A stretch of 48,128 nucleotides of DNA from an uncultured Chitinophagales bacterium (GCA_938023075.1 CALHDG010000210.1:1-48128); one strand, 5' to 3'; numbered from the stretch's first letter, positions 7,098-17,700 are shown. Numbers and translations: made by a program. The notes: generated from the letters alone by a model not told the origin.

Positions 7098-8843
7098 CTA
7101 AAACCCTAAAGCTGCGCCTTCGCCGCGGTTATCACTGTAGCCTTCTAACATGCCATTAGGCTTTACCAAAATGGCATCTACCCTGCCGATGCTGCTTCTC
7201 GCTTTAGTGGTGTGTTGCATAGCGGTTAACGTGTTTATGGTATGTTGTGGTAGTGCGTTATCTGCTTCATAATATATTTGATCGGGTAACCATTGGTGAT
7301 GAAAGCGGGGGCTTTCAATAGCCTCCTTTAAAGTCATCTGAAATTCAACTACATTTAAAATGGTTTGCATAACCGAAGTGATAATGGTAGACCCTCCCGG
7401 CGAACCAACGACCATAAACAACTCTCCATTTTTTTCAATAATGGTGGGTGTCATAGAGCTGAGCATGCGTTTGCCGGGTTCAATGGCATTGGCTTCACCG
7501 CCAACTAATCCGAATAAATTAGGCACGCCAGGTTTGGCACTAAAGTCGTCCATTTCGTTGTTTAACAAAAAGCCGGCACCACTAACCAACACTTTTGAAC
7601 CATAAGCAGCATTTAATGTGGTAGTAACTGAAACTGCATTTCCTTCGGCATCTACTATCGAAAAATGCGTGGTTTCTTCACTTTCTGCCGGATTAAAATT
7701 GCCCGCTTCAATCTGATTACTCGGCGTTGCAGCAGTTTCAGAAAAATTATTCAATCGCTCTTTCAGGTATTTTACATTCAATAATTTTTTTGTGGGAACC
7801 TCCCAATAATCCATATCGCCTAAATGGGTTGCCCGGTCGGCATAAGCCCGGCGCTCTACTTCTGCCAATAAATGAACATAGTTTTTTTGGTTATGCTTTA
7901 AGGTAGATAAACCATAATCTTCTAACATCGTTAACATTTGGCTTAAGGCAATTCCTCCGCTAGAAGGTGGTCCCATAGAAATAATGGTATAGTCTTTTTT
8001 ATATTTTGATAAGATGGGTTTACGCCAAACCGGTTGATAGTTGGTTAGATCTTCTAAAGAAATAATGCCATTAGCTCGCTCCATTTCTCGCACGATTAAA
8101 CCAGCGGTTATCCCTTCATAAAATCCTTTTTGCCCATCAACTTGAATGCGTTCTAAGGTTTTGGCTAAATCAGTAAGCACCAAAGTATCGCCGGTTTCCC
8201 AATTTTCTTTTGCTCTTAAATAGCTATTGCCAGGATTGTATTGTTGAAAATCTGAGCGAAACTTATTAAGCTTTTTGGCTTCTTTGGCTAAGAGGGGAAA
8301 ACCGTTTGCTGCTAAATCAATAGCCGGTTGAATTAGTTTTGACATAGCTATACCCGAACCAAATTTTTCCTGCGCTTCAAACATACCGGCAACGCTGCCG
8401 GGTACACCGGCTGCCAAATGACCATAGCGGCTTAGCTCCGAAATCGCATTGCCTTCTTCATCAAGATACATATCTTTATGTGCGCGTGCTGGTGCCATTT
8501 CGCGATAATCTAAGGTAGTAGTTGTGCCATCTTTTAAGCGAATAACCATAAACCCACCACCGCCTATATTACCGGCTGAAGGATAAACTACTGCCAAAGC
8601 AAATTGAACGGCAATTGCCGCATCAATAGCATTGCCGCCGTTTTTTAAAATTGTCAAGCCCACTTTAGTAGCCAATGGATGTGCCGATGAGACCATGGCA
8701 TTTTCTGCCAGTGTGCCTTCCTCTTTTTGTTCGGTTAGTTCAATTGTTGGAGTTAGCTCAACTTTTTCAGGTAAGCTTTGCTTGGTTTTGCAAGCCGTTA
8801 AGCACACAATTAAGGTGATTAAGCATGTTATATATTGGTTCAT
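7098..8843 (-). CDS. ggt: Gamma-glutamyltransferase, lipoprotein form
   Basis: 581 residues, the usual length of the proenzyme. The N-terminus has a lipobox LTAC (Cys18), so the enzyme is probably membrane-anchored outside the cytoplasm. Family blocks include SSAHPLATKVGLTILKNGGN (about 52-71), PSAGNIGGGGFMV (88-100) and PPSSGGIAL (292-300). TTHFSIVDAEGNAVSVTTTL begins at Thr391, the predicted autocleavage site and nucleophile. LLNNEMDDF (426-434) supplies the substrate-loop residues and GSPGGSTI the oxyanion region. It hydrolyses or transfers the gamma-glutamyl group of glutathione and related compounds. It is followed on the same strand side by a secreted metalloprotease gene 43 bases upstream of its start, with no sign of a shared function. 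Confidence 0.95.
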   Translation of the reverse strand: MNQYITCLITLIVCLTACKTKQSLPEKVELTPTIELTEQKEEGTLAENAMVSSAHPLATKVGLTILKNGGNAIDAAIAVQFALAVVYPSAGNIGGGGFMVIRLKDGTTTTLDYREMAPARAHKDMYLDEEGNAISELSRYGHLAAGVPGSVAGMFEAQEKFGSGIAMSKLIQPAIDLAANGFPLLAKEAKKLNKFRSDFQQYNPGNSYLRAKENWETGDTLVLTDLAKTLERIQVDGQKGFYEGITAGLIVREMERANGIISLEDLTNYQPVWRKPILSKYKKDYTIISMGPPSSGGIALSQMLTMLEDYGLSTLKHNQKNYVHLLAEVERRAYADRATHLGDMDYWEVPTKKLLNVKYLKERLNNFSETAATPSNQIEAGNFNPAESEETTHFSIVDAEGNAVSVTTTLNAAYGSKVLVSGAGFLLNNEMDDFSAKPGVPNLFGLVGGEANAIEPGKRMLSSMTPTIIEKNGELFMVVGSPGGSTIITSVMQTILNVVEFQMTLKEAIESPRFHHQWLPDQIYYEADNALPQHTINTLTAMQHTTKARSSIGRVDAILVKPNGMLEGYSDNRGEGAALGF

Positions 8844-8886
8844 ATTTGATAAATGATTTTGGATAGCAGAATAATTCCAAAGCTAA

Positions 8887-11190
8887 CTAATCTTTAACAA
8901 ATTTTTGAATTGATTGTTTGCCATCTACAAAAAGCGCTACAAAATAAATGCCTGATGACCGGTTTTGAAGGTCAAGTACATAATTGTTATAAGCCAATGT
9001 TTCTTGTTGTAATACTTTTCCGTTGATATCTTTCAAAATAAAATAGGCATGTAAAAAGCCGGTTTGTTTTAGATTAATACTTATACTTGTTTTTGCGGGA
9101 TTTGGCGCAAGTAAGAAGCCATGGTCATTTCTTTCGTCTGTAAATTTGTCGCCATCGCAATCGGTTTTAAGCGTTCTTATAGAAGAAAAATTCGAAATTT
9201 CATTGTCACAATAAATTCTTATCCTGTATTGTACAGCCGTGCATTCGGGCAAGCCATATAAAACCACAAAGGGGTAAACAGACTGATAATATTTCCATTC
9301 ACCCGTATAATCTATTCGATATTGCATTTCATAATTGCGGCGATTGGGTACTACATCCCAATTTAAAAAAGCCGAGTTGGTAGATACGCCAGTAAAAAAC
9401 AACTCACCCGGAGGATCGCAATTAACACAACCACTCGTTTCAAATAAAATAGTTCCTCTATCATTAAATTGAGCGTCTTCATCACTTTTACAAGCCTCAC
9501 TTACTTGAACTTGATAACTGGCACAAGCCTCCAAATTACTTAATACCGCATTGGTATTATTTGTTGAAAGCTCAATCCAATCTTGGTGTCCAAATTTTCG
9601 ATAACGCAACTTTACAGTAGTATTGCTTTGGCTATGTTCAAAATTAATAACAGCCGATTGATTTCGAATGTAGTTAACCGTTAAGCTATTTAAGGGGCTA
9701 CAACAAAAGCCATCATTAAAAGTGCTTACAGGTTTAAAGTTTGTACAAGCATTTTGATTTTTACTTTCCAATAAAATCTGTTCGCCTCCTTTTTTATTAT
9801 TTTCTACCAACTCCTTTTTAGTCGCCGTTCTTTGAACAATGGGGAATAGAATATCTTCATTATTTAAAACGTGCCCTAATACGTGGGCGTGCCCAATTTC
9901 GTGCAAAATGGTAGAAGCAAAATCAGATTTTCCAATAGGGGTTTCTACCAAATCAAAACTCCAATTTTTGTCGCGATTTATAATAATGTCTAAGTCTCTT
10001 AAATACACATCATTTCTTGAAGAACAAGTACTTACCAACAAACGGGTGAACCCCAACTGACTAATAGAGCAGCCATCATCATAACTAATTACGTTTTTAT
10101 TATCTACTTTATAACAAGTTTCATCAACGGTGCCCTCAATTGAAAATTTAATGCCGGTTTCACAATACCATAAATCCATAGCTCTTTCAATAGCCGGCAA
10201 AGCACCATCATCAATTAATCTTTTCGAAATATAAAAGGGCATGTCTCCAGTATTGTTATGCGAAATCATATCAATATTTTGAACGCCTAATTTTTTATGG
10301 TTGTATGAAATAGTTATTCTTTGGGTAGAAGTAATTTCTTCTCCATTAGCCATACGAATTCGCACTAAACCCGATCCAACACCAGGAAAACCTGTTTGAA
10401 TATCAAAACCCGGCACTTTTATTTGAATAATGTTGTTGCTCCACCGGCTAATATAATTTTCAGGAATCTTTAAATAAGACACACCGCTGGGTTGGTTGCA
10501 ATTGGGCATATAAATGGCAGCCTCACCGGTAAATGTACCAAAACCGCTACCGCTAATACTTAACTCCTGGTTTCCATCAGCTGGTAAATTGATAGGATTT
10601 ATATTGCTGATCGTCGCCGATGTTTTATTAGACCTTATCTGACTTGAGGAATTCGAAGAATAAACAAAGGTACTTTTAGCAGCCGATTCAATTTTTTGAT
10701 AAACTTGTTGAAGGGTGAAATTCTCTTCACCAATGGTATGTTTTGCTGTATGATGATTTAAAAAATTAGTTTGACTATTAATTAAACAAACATAATGTTC
10801 TTGGTTTTTTTTATGTATATTTTGCTTAGATGATTGAGTGAAAAAAACGCCTTTATCTCCAATTTGAAAATGTGGTGCACCGCTAAACGACATGTAGTCG
10901 TTATTTACATGTCCACCTTTGGTTAGCAATATTGTATTTCCGAGTGTTTTAGATGTTTCTAAATTAGTTTTCAAAGATACCTTTTGAGATATTTGAATAG
11001 TATGTGCCGTTAATATATTCAGACTGTCCATATCCCAAAAAGTGTGCTGTGCAATTATCGTTCCCTCAAAAATATAATCTGCTTGTTGAATCGCTTCATC
11101 TAATGAATGAATGGGCAACATACAATTGTTGGCAGATAAACTACAGGGAAGCCATAGGGTTATTAGTAGCTTTAAATAAAACTTGATCAA
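8887..11190 (-). CDS. Secreted zinc metalloprotease with IPT/TIG and fibronectin-III-like domains and a type-IX sorting tail
   Basis: 767 residues. The reading frame has no ATG before residue 23, so TTG at 11190 is taken as the start because it places a good signal peptide (MIKFYLKLLITLWLPCSLSA) at the N-terminus. An IPT/TIG-like domain spans about 190-290 (TISNINPINLPADGNQELSI). The protease motif HEIGHAHVLGH is at 430-440, with three His zinc ligands as in metzincins. The block where a Met-turn is expected reads NNEDILFPI, with Leu instead of Met. Fibronectin-III-like repeats follow (about 520-680). The end is a type A sorting domain (LAPNPAKTSISINL to IYFVALFVDGKQSIQKFVKD). It should be exported through the Sec and T9SS routes. 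The substrate is unknown. Confidence 0.85.
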   Translation of the reverse strand: MIKFYLKLLITLWLPCSLSANNCMLPIHSLDEAIQQADYIFEGTIIAQHTFWDMDSLNILTAHTIQISQKVSLKTNLETSKTLGNTILLTKGGHVNNDYMSFSGAPHFQIGDKGVFFTQSSKQNIHKKNQEHYVCLINSQTNFLNHHTAKHTIGEENFTLQQVYQKIESAAKSTFVYSSNSSSQIRSNKTSATISNINPINLPADGNQELSISGSGFGTFTGEAAIYMPNCNQPSGVSYLKIPENYISRWSNNIIQIKVPGFDIQTGFPGVGSGLVRIRMANGEEITSTQRITISYNHKKLGVQNIDMISHNNTGDMPFYISKRLIDDGALPAIERAMDLWYCETGIKFSIEGTVDETCYKVDNKNVISYDDGCSISQLGFTRLLVSTCSSRNDVYLRDLDIIINRDKNWSFDLVETPIGKSDFASTILHEIGHAHVLGHVLNNEDILFPIVQRTATKKELVENNKKGGEQILLESKNQNACTNFKPVSTFNDGFCCSPLNSLTVNYIRNQSAVINFEHSQSNTTVKLRYRKFGHQDWIELSTNNTNAVLSNLEACASYQVQVSEACKSDEDAQFNDRGTILFETSGCVNCDPPGELFFTGVSTNSAFLNWDVVPNRRNYEMQYRIDYTGEWKYYQSVYPFVVLYGLPECTAVQYRIRIYCDNEISNFSSIRTLKTDCDGDKFTDERNDHGFLLAPNPAKTSISINLKQTGFLHAYFILKDINGKVLQQETLAYNNYVLDLQNRSSGIYFVALFVDGKQSIQKFVKD

Positions 11191-11390
11191 AACTAATTGG
11201 TTTAAGAAATTACAAAATGTACTAGTAGTTTATGGAGCGGAATAAGACATTGATAATTTTGCTTACAGGTTTTTTAAGAACTAATAGTATGGTTTGAAGT
11301 TATTGAACTAAGTTTGAAAGGTAAGGTAAAAATATAAATTTGCTTTATAATTATCAATTTTTTTTGAGTAAATTAAAGTTTCAATAGCTA

Positions 11391-11555
11391 TTAGTAATGC
11401 GGAGAAAATAAATCTACTTTTTATGTAAAAGTCATTTTTTGATAGACGAGGCGAAAAACATAGTTATAGTGGGGAACCAAGACGAGGCTTTTCAAGGAAG
11501 TATATCGAAAAATGGCAAAGACAGAAATGTAGATTTATTTATGTAGCATTACTTA
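11391..11555. mobile_element. MITE-like element M2 with imperfect terminal inverted repeats
   Basis: The left end TTAGTAATGC and AAATAAATCTAC (11391-11420) recurs in reverse complement at the right end (GTAGATTTATTT and GCATTACTTA, about 11528-11555). The interior has GACGAGGCGAAAAAC and CAAGACGAGGC but no gene. Bases 11391-11454 reappear almost unchanged in reverse orientation at 19729-19792. The remainder of the gap from 11191 holds nothing I can identify. Confidence 0.6.
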
Positions 11556-11645
11556 GTTTCAATCTCATTCGTTTCGTTCCAAAATTATATTACTCAGGTT
11601 TTGGCAATAATTTTTACGCAGCCACTATTTGATTAGACATCTTCT

Positions 11646-11766
11646 TCCAAGTGAACCTGTTGACTTATTTGGATATATTCTTTCAAGTGAACAGGTTCCA
11701 TTGGAGCACCTTGTTTAAATATTTATTTTAATAACGTTTTCTTTAGTGTAGAAACTTAAGTTATAT
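11646..11766. repeat. Partial M3 (REPIN-like) element with an altered hairpin pair
   Basis: CAAGTGAACCTGTT at 11648 starts a palindrome whose right arm is changed. CAAGTGAACAGGTTCCATTG at 11684-11703 joins the left half of one M3 palindrome to the right half of the other. The right end GAAACTTAAGTTAT (about 11750-11764) matches the M3 terminal repeat. The left terminal repeat is missing. It ends 33 bases before trmO. Confidence 0.55.
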
Positions 11767-11798
11767 TATATCTTAACAGCTTAATTAAAACAGTGTAA

Positions 11799-12263
11799 AT
11801 GAATATGAACTTAAAACCAATTGCCTACGTACATAATACCCGAAAGGAAGCCTTGGATGACCATTGGAATTCAATTAGCTCAACTGTTGAGTTGGTCGAC
11901 GATTTGCCTGAAAGCACCTTAGAGGGTATTGAACAATTTTCGCATATAGAGGTGGTGTTTTATTTTCATCAATCAACTAAAGTAATATTGGGTAGTGAAC
12001 ATCCTCGTGAAGACAAAACGTTGCCCAAAGTTGGTATTTTTGCTCAGCGTAAAAAAGATCGCCCCAATCATATTGGTGTAACGATTGTTCAGTTGATACG
12101 CAAAGAAGGGAAGTGTTTAATAGTTGCTGGTTTAGATGCTATTGATAGAACACCTGTTTTAGATATTAAACCGGTAATGAAAGAATTTTTACCCAAAGGA
12201 AGCATCAAACAACCCAATTGGGTTAGCCAACTGATGAAAAACTACTGGAGTAAGAATATTTAG
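11799..12263 (+). CDS. trmO: tRNA (N6-threonylcarbamoyladenosine37-N6)-methyltransferase TrmO (TsaA/YaeB family)
   Basis: 154 residues, a single TsaA-like domain. Recognisable blocks are KPIAYVHNTRKEALDDHW (residues 6-23), FSHIEVVFYFH, GIFAQRKKDRPNHIGVTIVQ (about 78-97) and GLDAIDRTPVLDIKPVMKEF. The GIFAxRxxxRPNxIG motif is the family hallmark and part of the SAM site. TrmO adds a methyl group to t6A37 of tRNA-Thr. The bacterial enzyme often carries a further C-terminal domain (about 235 residues in E. coli); this is the short form. It is monocistronic or loosely linked to the SPOR gene 54 bases on. Confidence 0.88.
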   Translation: MNMNLKPIAYVHNTRKEALDDHWNSISSTVELVDDLPESTLEGIEQFSHIEVVFYFHQSTKVILGSEHPREDKTLPKVGIFAQRKKDRPNHIGVTIVQLIRKEGKCLIVAGLDAIDRTPVLDIKPVMKEFLPKGSIKQPNWVSQLMKNYWSKNI

Positions 12264-12298
12264 TATGTGTCCAATGTATCAGTATTCGTCTAAATGTA

Positions 12299-12306
12299 TA
12301 CCTTTG
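12299..12306 (+). promoter_or_regulatory. Probable -7 box (TACCTTTG) of the SPOR-domain gene
   Basis: TACCTTTG fits TAnnTTTG. Initiation about 6-7 bases downstream would begin just before the ATG at 12318 and after the alternative ATG at 12294. This supports the later start. Confidence 0.5.
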
Positions 12307-12317
12307 CAGATAAGAAT

Positions 12318-12728
12318 ATGAAAGCAATTACAAGTATTTTGTGCACCTTAATAATCGTATTAATCGCTTTGCCAAAAGCACAGGCGCAAACTTTTAATGA
12401 AGTGGGTTCTTTAAATATTATCGCAACCTACGATATTGAAAAGTTGGTGCGTAAGCACATTTATATGAACGAAAATAACCGCCAAACAAGGGGTTATCGA
12501 ATACAAGTGATTCAAAGTAGTGAGCGCGATAAAATTTATGAAAAAAAGGCTAAATTTTTAAATAAGTTTCCTGATGTAAAAACCTACGAGTCGTATAATA
12601 TGCCTTATTATATTTTACATGCCGGCGATTTTGAAAACCGCTTAGAAGCCTATTCTTTTTATACGCAGGTATTGCGTATTTTTAGCAGTGCAAGATTGGT
12701 GCCTGACATAGTTAATATACAATTGTAA
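12318..12728 (+). CDS. Exported SPOR-domain protein
   Basis: 136 residues from ATG 12318. This start gives a clean signal peptide (MKAITSILCTLIIVLIALPK, then AQAQ) and lies downstream of a -7 box; the longer frame from 12294 adds eight residues before the signal. The C-terminal half (YRIQVIQSSERDKIYEKKAK, then MPYYILHAGDFENRLEAYSF) is a SPOR/Sporulation-related repeat fold, which binds peptidoglycan lacking stem peptides, typically at division sites. The whole protein is little more than one SPOR domain, so it is likely periplasmic. The M20 gene starts 9 bases after its stop, suggesting an operon. Confidence 0.75.
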   Translation: MKAITSILCTLIIVLIALPKAQAQTFNEVGSLNIIATYDIEKLVRKHIYMNENNRQTRGYRIQVIQSSERDKIYEKKAKFLNKFPDVKTYESYNMPYYILHAGDFENRLEAYSFYTQVLRIFSSARLVPDIVNIQL

Positions 12729-12737
12729 AAAAATTAC

Positions 12738-13931
12738 ATGAGTTTACTGAATAAAGTAAAAGACTTATCGAATAATTATTTCGATGAAGCTGTTAAACAT
12801 CGCCGTCACTTACACGCCAATCCTGAGCTTTCTTTTGAAGAGGAAAATACAGCAAAATATGTACAAAGTGTTTTAAAAGAAAATGGGGTGCCCTTTAAAG
12901 CGAATATTGCCGGACACGGTGTGGTGGCTTTAATTGAAGGCAATAATCCTGATAAAAAAACCATTGCTTTGCGTGGTGATATGGATGCCTTGCCTATTAC
13001 AGAAGAAAATGAAATTGACTATAAATCGACCAAAGAAGGGGTAATGCATGCCTGTGGACACGATGCACATACTACGTCTATTTTGGGGGCAGCTCATATA
13101 TTAAATCAACTAAAAAACGAATTTGAAGGAACGGTTAAACTCATTTTTCAACCGGCAGAAGAAAAATTTCCGGGCGGTGCCAGCTTAATGATTAAAGAAG
13201 GTATATTAAAAAATCCAGAGCCTTCGGGTATTATTGGTCAGCATGTTTTGCCAGAATTAGAAGTGGGCAAAGTAGGTTTTCGTCCAGGTATTTTTATGGC
13301 TTCTGCTGATGAAATTACCATAACAGTGAACGGGAAAGGTGGACACGCCGCACAACCTCATAAATTTACCGATTCCATTTTAATGACTGCTCAAATTATA
13401 GTCGCCTTGCAGCAAGTAGTTAGTAGAAGAGCTAACCCTGATACCCCATGCGTATTGTCATTTGGCCATATTGAAACTAAGGGTTATTATAACATCATCC
13501 CCGATACCGTAACCGTGTTGGGTACGTTTAGAACGATGAATGAAGATTGGCGTATGGAAGCCCATCAGATAATTAAAGATATCACCACACAAACAGCAAA
13601 AGCTTTTGGTGGTACGGCAGAAGCTCAAATTACTGTTGGCTATCCTTTTTTGATTAACGATGAAGAGCTCACACAAAATGCTATTCATTTTGCCAAAGAA
13701 TATATGGGAGAAGAAAACGTACTGGAAGTACCCATTAGAATGGGTGCCGAAGATTTTGCTTATTATACGCATCATACCAAAGGTTGCTTTTATCGATTGG
13801 GAACCGGCAATAAGGCTTTAGATACCGAGTATGGTTTACACACCCCGAAATTCAATATTGATGAATCGGCTTTAAACACCGGTATGGGTTTAATGAGTTG
13901 GTTAGCCTTGCGCAATTTGGGGGCAGCATAG
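12738..13931 (+). CDS. M20-family metal-dependent amidohydrolase (N-acyl-amino-acid / hippurate hydrolase type)
   Basis: 397 residues, full length for M20D peptidases. Visible are RRHLHANPELSFEEENTAKY (about 22-41), the metal-binding blocks LRGDMDALP and MHACGHDAHT, the catalytic pair in QPAEEK, and GGHAAQPH of the dimerisation domain. MGAEDFAYY near the end is also typical. Enzymes of this group remove acyl groups from N-acyl amino acids or aminoacyl conjugates, and sequence alone does not give the substrate. No signal peptide is present, so it is cytoplasmic. It lies 9 bases after the SPOR gene. Confidence 0.88.
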   Translation: MSLLNKVKDLSNNYFDEAVKHRRHLHANPELSFEEENTAKYVQSVLKENGVPFKANIAGHGVVALIEGNNPDKKTIALRGDMDALPITEENEIDYKSTKEGVMHACGHDAHTTSILGAAHILNQLKNEFEGTVKLIFQPAEEKFPGGASLMIKEGILKNPEPSGIIGQHVLPELEVGKVGFRPGIFMASADEITITVNGKGGHAAQPHKFTDSILMTAQIIVALQQVVSRRANPDTPCVLSFGHIETKGYYNIIPDTVTVLGTFRTMNEDWRMEAHQIIKDITTQTAKAFGGTAEAQITVGYPFLINDEELTQNAIHFAKEYMGEENVLEVPIRMGAEDFAYYTHHTKGCFYRLGTGNKALDTEYGLHTPKFNIDESALNTGMGLMSWLALRNLGAA

Positions 13932-13989
13932 TTGTTTAATCAAGTTTATCAATACAATAAAGTAGTTGCCACATTCACATTATTTTTTT

Positions 13990-14266
13990 GAAGCGAAACC
14001 TTTTAACTTTATAATAACTTCAGTCCCGCTTTCCGCTCAAATGCTGCAGCTATGCGACAAAAGCCCACGCTTCAGTCAGCATAACCGCTGCAATCGGGGC
14101 TAGTTTGCCAGCTTCGGTGCTTCGTAGAAAGAAAAAAAACAGCCGCCTTTCCGCTCAAATGCTGCAGCTATGCGACAAAAGCCCACGCTTCAGTCAGCAT
14201 AACCGCTGCAATCGGGGCTAGTTTGCAAACTTCGGTGCTTCGTAGAAAGAAAAAAAACAGCCGCCT
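13990..14266 (-). repeat. AGCCC-family copies 3 and 4, duplicated in tandem (118-bp unit)
   Basis: Read on the minus strand, the core runs from TAGCCCCGATTGCAGCGG (ends at 14102) to AGCGGAAAGCGGGAC (14023), with a GTTTCGCTTC tail at 13990-13999. Inner arms are ATGCTG and CAGCAT. Bases 14029-14146 are repeated as 14147-14264 with two substitutions near the 3' part (GCCAGC versus GCAAAC). The junction between the units carries a run of eight A after GAAAG. It follows the amidohydrolase gene. Confidence 0.75.
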
Positions 14267-14733
14267 TGCACTTTCTAGATGTTTTTTTATAAATAGCGAT
14301 TTTGAAAATTACCAAAATGTTTTGACCAAAATTACACTTGAAAAGGAGGTCAGCTTGAATGAATAATATTTTAATAAAATATGTATAAAGTAAATTATAT
14401 ACTTTTACGAACTAAATATCCAAACAATTGCTAAACAAAAGTGGAATGTTTTACGTAGAAAAGTAAAGAAATTCAACATTAAACATGTTGCTTTAGTTGT
14501 ATCATTTCTTCATGTTTTTCGAAAAAAGAAGGGGTAGACCGTGTTTTGTGACTGATAATTTGTTTTGTAATAGAGCGTCAAACAAATACATATAATACTT
14601 TCAACTTGATAATTGGTCGTTATAGAACTACACACTAAAATCTTATGCCGAAGTGTTAATACTGGCACTTTTTTTGACTTTTTATGTTTAAACATTTCAG
14701 AGAAAAAACATATTTACAAATAATATTAAATAT
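14267..14733. other. Gene-free AT-rich stretch before the CotH-type gene
   Basis: No convincing coding sequence is present. AAAAGGAGGTCAGCTTGAAT at 14340-14359 looks like a ribosome binding site but is followed by only a 9-codon frame. A 61-codon minus-strand frame at 14510-14695 has no recognisable content. I see no clear -7 box close to the gene at 14734. Confidence 0.4.
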
Positions 14734-17700
14734 ATGAACAAAATAATTACACTAGTTCAATTTACTTTTTTATTCACTCTAATTCTTTCAATTAAAACTA
14801 CAATCGCTCAAAATTGCACCAGCATCAATTTTAACGATTTTACAATTTTGTCTTCAAATGGCAATCAAGATAATGGAGTTTTCCAAATACAAAATAATGG
14901 CGCTACGTTATACATTGCTAACAATGCATGGAAAGCTATTGAAGTTAACTACCCAGTATTAAGCAATACAATTCTCGAGTTTGAATTTAAAAGTACTGTT
15001 AAAGGAGAAATCCACGGGATTGGACTGAATAATTTGTTAACAAGTATTATACCTTCAAATGTTTTAAATATTTATGGAACGCAAAATATTTCAACTGATA
15101 ATATTGCTAGTGATGATTATAACTTAAACGGAAATTGGCAATCTTTTAGAGTTGATTTAGGAACTTATGTTTCAGGTACTTTCAATTATCTGGTATTTAT
15201 TGCCGATGATGATGCCAATGCCAATGGCAACTCTTTTTTCAGAAATGTAAAAATATACGAACCAACTACCTACGCTCAGGTAAATTCCAATTTAGTAATT
15301 AACGAAATACAAGCTTCTAATAATAACACCATTTTAGATAATTTTTTAGAGTATGATGATTGGATAGAAATTTACAATACGTCAAACAATCCAATTGATT
15401 TAGCGGGGTACTATTTATCAGATGACGTCTTCCAACTCAATAAGTTTCAAATCCCCAATTCTGATGCTCTACTTACAACTATTCCTGCAAACGGACATCT
15501 ATTGTTTTGGGCAGATAATGACGTTGCACAAGGAATTAATCATAGTAATTTTAAATTGAGTTCTTCTGGTGAACGTGTTTTTTTAGTGGCTCAAGATGGA
15601 ACGACCATTATTGACTCCATTATGTATACCCCCTTAAAATCTGGTCAAACTTATAAAAGAATACCAGATGGAACCGTTAATTTAGCCAAAAGCGCTATGG
15701 CATCTCCAGCAAATACAAATGATGATGATTTTGGATTTCTTGAGCCGCCCGTATTTAGTCTTTCATCCGGAACTTACAATGGCAATCAAACCATTTCACT
15801 ATTCAATGCTGGCGGTGCAACAATTTATTATACAACTGATGGCTCTGCGCCTAATACTAATAGCCCTATATACAATACACCAATCACCATTACACAAAAC
15901 ACTTCCATTAGGGCAATAGCTGCTAAATGTGGTTTTGAAAACAGTGATATTATAACACAAGCATATATAATTGGAGTTAATCACGACTTGCCAATATTAA
16001 CCTTAAATATAAATGATGAATATTTGTATAGTGACACTCAAGGGATGTTGGTAGTAGGTACCAATGGTATAGAAGGTTGTGGCGGTGTTGCTAATTATCA
16101 TCAAGAGTGGGAATATCCGGGCAATGTAACTTTGTTAAATACGGCAGGTAACGAAGCCTTTAATGTAGAAGGTGGGCTATCCGTTTTTGGCAATTGTAGC
16201 AGACGGTATGCGCAGAAGAGTTTGGCTTTAAAAACTAAAGATATTTATCAAAGTAAAAACATACCGTACAAAGTATTTCCAACGCAAACGCAAGATGAAT
16301 TTAGAAGACTGAGGTTTAGAAATGGAGGAAATCATTGGAAAAATTCTATGATAGCAGATTTGATTTTTCATCAATTAATTGAGAAAACCACCAATGCTGA
16401 TGTGCAAAGTACAACTCCGGTAGTTAGCTATATAAATGGTGATTATAATGGCATTTTTAATATTCGACACGCTTATAGCAAGCACTACTTTAGATACAAT
16501 CATAAAAAATATGAAAATAGCGATTTTGATATTCTTAGAATGGCAAAAAGTTATAAAGAGTATTCTGTGGTAGATGGAGATTCAACCGATTTTAAAAATT
16601 TATTTGAAAGCTTTGAAAATACTAATTTGTTTACACCACAAAAAATAGATTTAATTTATAACACAATAGACATCGATAATTTTATTGATTATTATTCGAG
16701 TATGATGTGGGTGTGGACTTTAGATTGGCCAGCCACCTATTCACCGTCAAATCAAATTTTTTGGAAACCGAAAGAGCAAAACACAAAATGGCGGATAGCT
16801 GTTTTAGATGTAGATGGTGGATTTAGCAACGTAAGCCACAACACTTATTCTTATATGAATATACCGGATAGCTTAGGTAGAAACACCGAAGAAGCCACAA
16901 GACTATTCCGTAGATTAAATCAAGACATCCCAAAATTTAATGAAGAGTTTGTTCAAAGAGCATTTACTTATTGTAATATAATTTTTAATAAAGATTCGGT
17001 AGCAAAAAAAATTAACAATTATAAAAGCTTAATTGAAAATGAAATGCATCAGCACATTAATAAATGGGGAAATCAGGGAGGAGTTCCATCTTATAATGTT
17101 TGGTTAGATGAGGTTGAAATATTAAAAACTTATGCAAACGGCAGAAGTGATACCCTCAAAAATCATATTGCCAACTATCATAACAAATCCATTATTAATT
17201 TAGCCTTTAACTTTAATCAAAATACCAATGGGTACGTTGCTCTTAACAGCAACTTTTTTAAAGTTCCAGAAAACTATGTCGGAGAATATTTGGAAGACAT
17301 ACCTATGTGGCTTCATGCAATACCCAACCCTGGCTATCGATTTGTGGAATGGCAAGGTATGGATAATACTGCTTATAAATATCAGCAAAGCGTTTATAGG
17401 GCATTTAACACCAATAAAAACATCACCCCAATTTTTGAGCCTGCTTTAGATGTTGTAATTAATGAAATACACTATAATCCTTTAGGCACCAGCGAGGCTG
17501 AAGAATTTATAGAATTATACAATCCTGACAATAAAGCTAAACCACTTTTTGGTTATCAATTTAACAATGGAGTTGAGTTTTCTTTCCCCGAAAACGTGGT
17601 AATTAATCCTAACGAATATATAATAATTGCGAATGATGCATCCATATATGAAAACAACGGTTACCAGGTTTTTCAATGGACATGTGGCAATCTGAACAAC

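Noticed and set aside
12294-12317. Upstream ATG for the SPOR protein
   Set aside because: It lies before the TACCTTTG box and adds residues ahead of a complete signal peptide.
14029-14264. Repeat array suggestive of CRISPR
   Set aside because: Only two directly adjoining 118-bp units, no spacers and no cas genes.
14340-14388. Strong Shine-Dalgarno-like GGAGG with a following ATG
   Set aside because: The frame is only 9 codons, and Bacteroidota rarely rely on this signal.
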